A stretch of DNA of 6,354 nt from Candidatus Woesearchaeota archaeon. Lineage in GTDB: Archaea; Nanobdellota; Nanobdellia; Woesearchaeales; GW2011-AR4. A program made the translations under genes and the position numbers. The notes below the pieces were generated by a model, which was not told the DNA's origin, ran no database searches, and saw only the letters and a program-made list of their open reading frames with translations. Location of the stretch: positions 1 to 6,354 of the forward strand of contig JACQSQ010000069.1 in assembly GCA_016211245.1 (NCBI GenBank), written 5' to 3'. Shown here piece by piece: positions 4,558 through 6,354 of the stretch. Numbering within the stretch: position 1 is the stretch's first letter; each line of letters starts with the position of its first letter.

Positions 4558-6354
4558 TTATATTTTATTATGAACAAACTCTTTCAACATACCCTCATAA
4601 TCCATCTCGACTTCCATATCCCATTCTTCAGGAAAGCACTGGTAGTAATTCTGCCATGCGTATCTTTCATCAAGAAATATAATTGCGCCTTTGTCTGTTT
4701 CCGAGCGGATGCATCTTCCTGCGTTTTGAAGGCACTTTGTTATTGCAGGCAAAACATATCCATACTCAAAACCTTTCCCAAACTTGTCATCATAATACTC
4801 TATCAGTAATTTAGCTTCAATATCCGGCTTGTTTAATGGCAAACCAACAATTATTACAGCCTGCAAAACACCCGGCAGGTCAATCCCTTCTCCAAAAGAG
4901 CCTGTGGAAGTGCCTAAAAGAATTGCTCCTTTTTGCTTGTTATTCCTAAAATTTGTCAATAATAATTCTTTTTTCTGCTTTGTCATGGAAGCTTTTTCGG
5001 TAAAAATTGGCTTTGAGGTTTCCTTGCTCAGGAATTCCTGGATATTCTGCAGCAGGTCATAGCTTGGAAAGAAGATTGCTGTATTGCCCTCCACTAAATT
5101 GACAATATCTCCGCAAATCCTTGCGATTCCTGCATATTGTTTTGTGCTCCTTTCGACAAACTTTGTTGTTGTTTTTGGAATGATCAAATTCAGCCTGTTC
5201 TTTTTTGGAAACGGGCTTTTGTATTCTTTTTCAATAATATTATCCTTAAACCCCAATAAATCACGATACATCGATGTTGGAGTCAAAGTGCCAGACATCA
5301 GGATTGTAGAATAACTTCTGTCAATGACTTCTTTTGCGGCAAGAGAAGGATCAAGGCACCTGTAAGATAAAGTGACTTTAAGTTTTCCTTCAATTATCTC
5401 TTTGGCCAGTATTCTTCCGTATCCGATATCAGGGCCGAGCCATGCTTCCAAAAATTTTGCAACGCTCAAGACAAAGCTTTTTTTCTGTTTTTCCCTAATA
5501 TCTTCGCCAATAAAAACAAGCTCTGCTATAATATCATCATAGCTTTTCTTTTCATTTACAGACTCAACGAAAGTGTTTTTGCTGATTATCTCCTCTTTTT
5601 CTATCAGCTCCGTTGAAGCTTCAAATAAGGCATTTTCTATCATTTCAAGATTATCAAATGTTTCCTTATAGCCATATTTCATCGCTTCTTTTTTTGCGTA
5701 TTCTATTATACTGCTGGAAATCTGCTGGCTCAAGGACTCCCGTATCCTCCTTGGAAGGTTGTGGGCTTCATCAACTACGATAATAATGTCATTCAGCCCC
5801 TTGCTTATCTTCATCAGAAATCCATCCCTTATTGTGTGGCTGAACATATAATAGTAATCTGCAATAATTACTTTTGCTGTAGTTGCATTAAGCATTGCCA
5901 GCTCGTAGGGGCACATTGAATTCTTTCTTCCTATTTCTATGAATTCCTGCACATGGCAGGGGTTTTTCTGCTTTATATCTTCAAGCGCAATTTTTGCCTC
6001 AAAAGTTGCTGTGCCATTTTTTTGCCTTGCCTTTAGGTAAAATTCACATTCATCCTTGTCCCTTAATGACTTGCAAAATTCATGAAAATAACCGTTTCCC
6101 ATGCCATCCACGCCATTCTGCAGGCACATGCCTTTCTTTCCTATCAAGTCAGCGACATCAAAGTTAATATTGAATTTTTCTTTTATCTGCCTTAATGTAT
6201 CTACTACTATCTTGTGCTGGGTTTGCCTTGAAGTAAGAAAGAAAATAGTTTTGTTGTTTTTCATTGCAAACGACAAGGCAGGGGCTAAAACAGAAATTGT
6301 TTTTCCTATTCCGGTTGGGGCATGCATTATAATGTGCTTTTTGCTTTTGATGGC
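4558..6354 (-). CDS. XPD/Rad3-type (DEAD_2) Fe-S ATP-dependent DNA helicase, N-terminus beyond right edge
   Basis: The frame is open for 598 codons from the right edge to TAA at 4558-4560. Counting from the first codon in the window: Walker A APTGIGKT (12-19); four cysteines in the spacing of the XPD iron-sulfur domain, C77 (MCLQN), C94 (FCKSL), C103 (ECEFY) and C148 (MCPYE); Walker B DEAH (195-198); SGTLTP (354-359); GSFGEGIDLPG (485-495); and motif VI QNAGRCIRSE (543-552). An extra cysteine, C133 (NPCHV), lies in the Fe-S region. Known family members are superfamily 2 helicases that unwind DNA 5'-3' in repair and related processes. The Met just before Walker A (6325-6327) is not the true start: the frame continues upstream as AIKSKKHII, typical of the segment preceding motif I. 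About 20-35 residues are probably missing. All motifs are intact, so the enzyme should be active. It could belong to a DinG-like branch, but the Fe-S spacing and archaeal context favour XPD. Confidence 0.93.
   Translation of the reverse strand, partial: AIKSKKHIIMHAPTGIGKTISVLAPALSFAMKNNKTIFFLTSRQTQHKIVVDTLRQIKEKFNINFDVADLIGKKGMCLQNGVDGMGNGYFHEFCKSLRDKDECEFYLKARQKNGTATFEAKIALEDIKQKNPCHVQEFIEIGRKNSMCPYELAMLNATTAKVIIADYYYMFSHTIRDGFLMKISKGLNDIIIVVDEAHNLPRRIRESLSQQISSSIIEYAKKEAMKYGYKETFDNLEMIENALFEASTELIEKEEIISKNTFVESVNEKKSYDDIIAELVFIGEDIREKQKKSFVLSVAKFLEAWLGPDIGYGRILAKEIIEGKLKVTLSYRCLDPSLAAKEVIDRSYSTILMSGTLTPTSMYRDLLGFKDNIIEKEYKSPFPKKNRLNLIIPKTTTKFVERSTKQYAGIARICGDIVNLVEGNTAIFFPSYDLLQNIQEFLSKETSKPIFTEKASMTKQKKELLLTNFRNNKQKGAILLGTSTGSFGEGIDLPGVLQAVIIVGLPLNKPDIEAKLLIEYYDDKFGKGFEYGYVLPAITKCLQNAGRCIRSETDKGAIIFLDERYAWQNYYQCFPEEWDMEVEMDYEGMLKEFVHNKI

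Noticed and set aside
4278..5314. Frames at 4278-4487 (minus) and 4570-4809, 4829-5062, 5084-5314 (plus)
   Set aside because: The first is antisense to the interrupted helical ORF. The other three are antisense to conserved regions of the XPD-like helicase.
6325..6327. Met before Walker A as the helicase start
   Set aside because: The frame continues upstream to the window edge with a family-like segment (AIKSKKHII). Starting at this Met would remove the strand leading into motif I.

Overview
The window looks like AT-rich genomic DNA from an archaeon, most likely a DPANN-type lineage with a small genome. The evidence is a valine tRNA with a bulge-helix-bulge intron, a TrmB-family regulator, an archaeal XPD/Rad3 helicase with an iron-sulfur domain, and TATA boxes (mostly TTTAAATA-like) placed about 25 bases upstream of start codons that lack Shine-Dalgarno sequences. 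The DPANN placement rests on overall resemblance and is not proven by any single marker.

Layout from left to right. Positions 1-1245 (minus) hold the N-terminal 415 codons of a secreted surface protein: signal peptide, LamG-type jellyroll and two Ig-like domains, running off the left edge. Positions 1420-2169 (minus) encode a TrmB-family regulator. It is divergent from an unrecognised 179-residue protein at 2241-2780 (plus), and the short gap between them holds a perfect inverted repeat that is a strong operator candidate. An intron-containing tRNA-Val(CAC) lies at 2802-2914 (minus). Upstream of it on the same strand are a small tail-anchored membrane protein (2945-3289) and a putative winged-helix protein (3434-3844), which has its own inverted repeat between TATA box and start codon. 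Divergent from that gene is a helical ORF (3979-4554, plus) cut by one in-frame TAA at codon 62. Its stop lies three bases from the stop of the convergent XPD-like helicase (4558 to the right edge, minus), which lacks its extreme N-terminus.

No operon-scale pathway can be read here. The best-supported functional links are regulatory: two probable DNA-binding proteins, each with an inverted repeat where a repressor would block transcription initiation, and each with a divergent neighbour of unknown function that shares the intergenic region. No CRISPR array, insertion sequence, integrase or replication origin was seen, and every gap between genes is shorter than 300 bases. I found no convincing new multi-gene system. 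The most unusual items are the interrupted helical ORF, the TrmB/unknown-protein control region, and a GC-rich inverted repeat followed by a T-run at 3302-3375.
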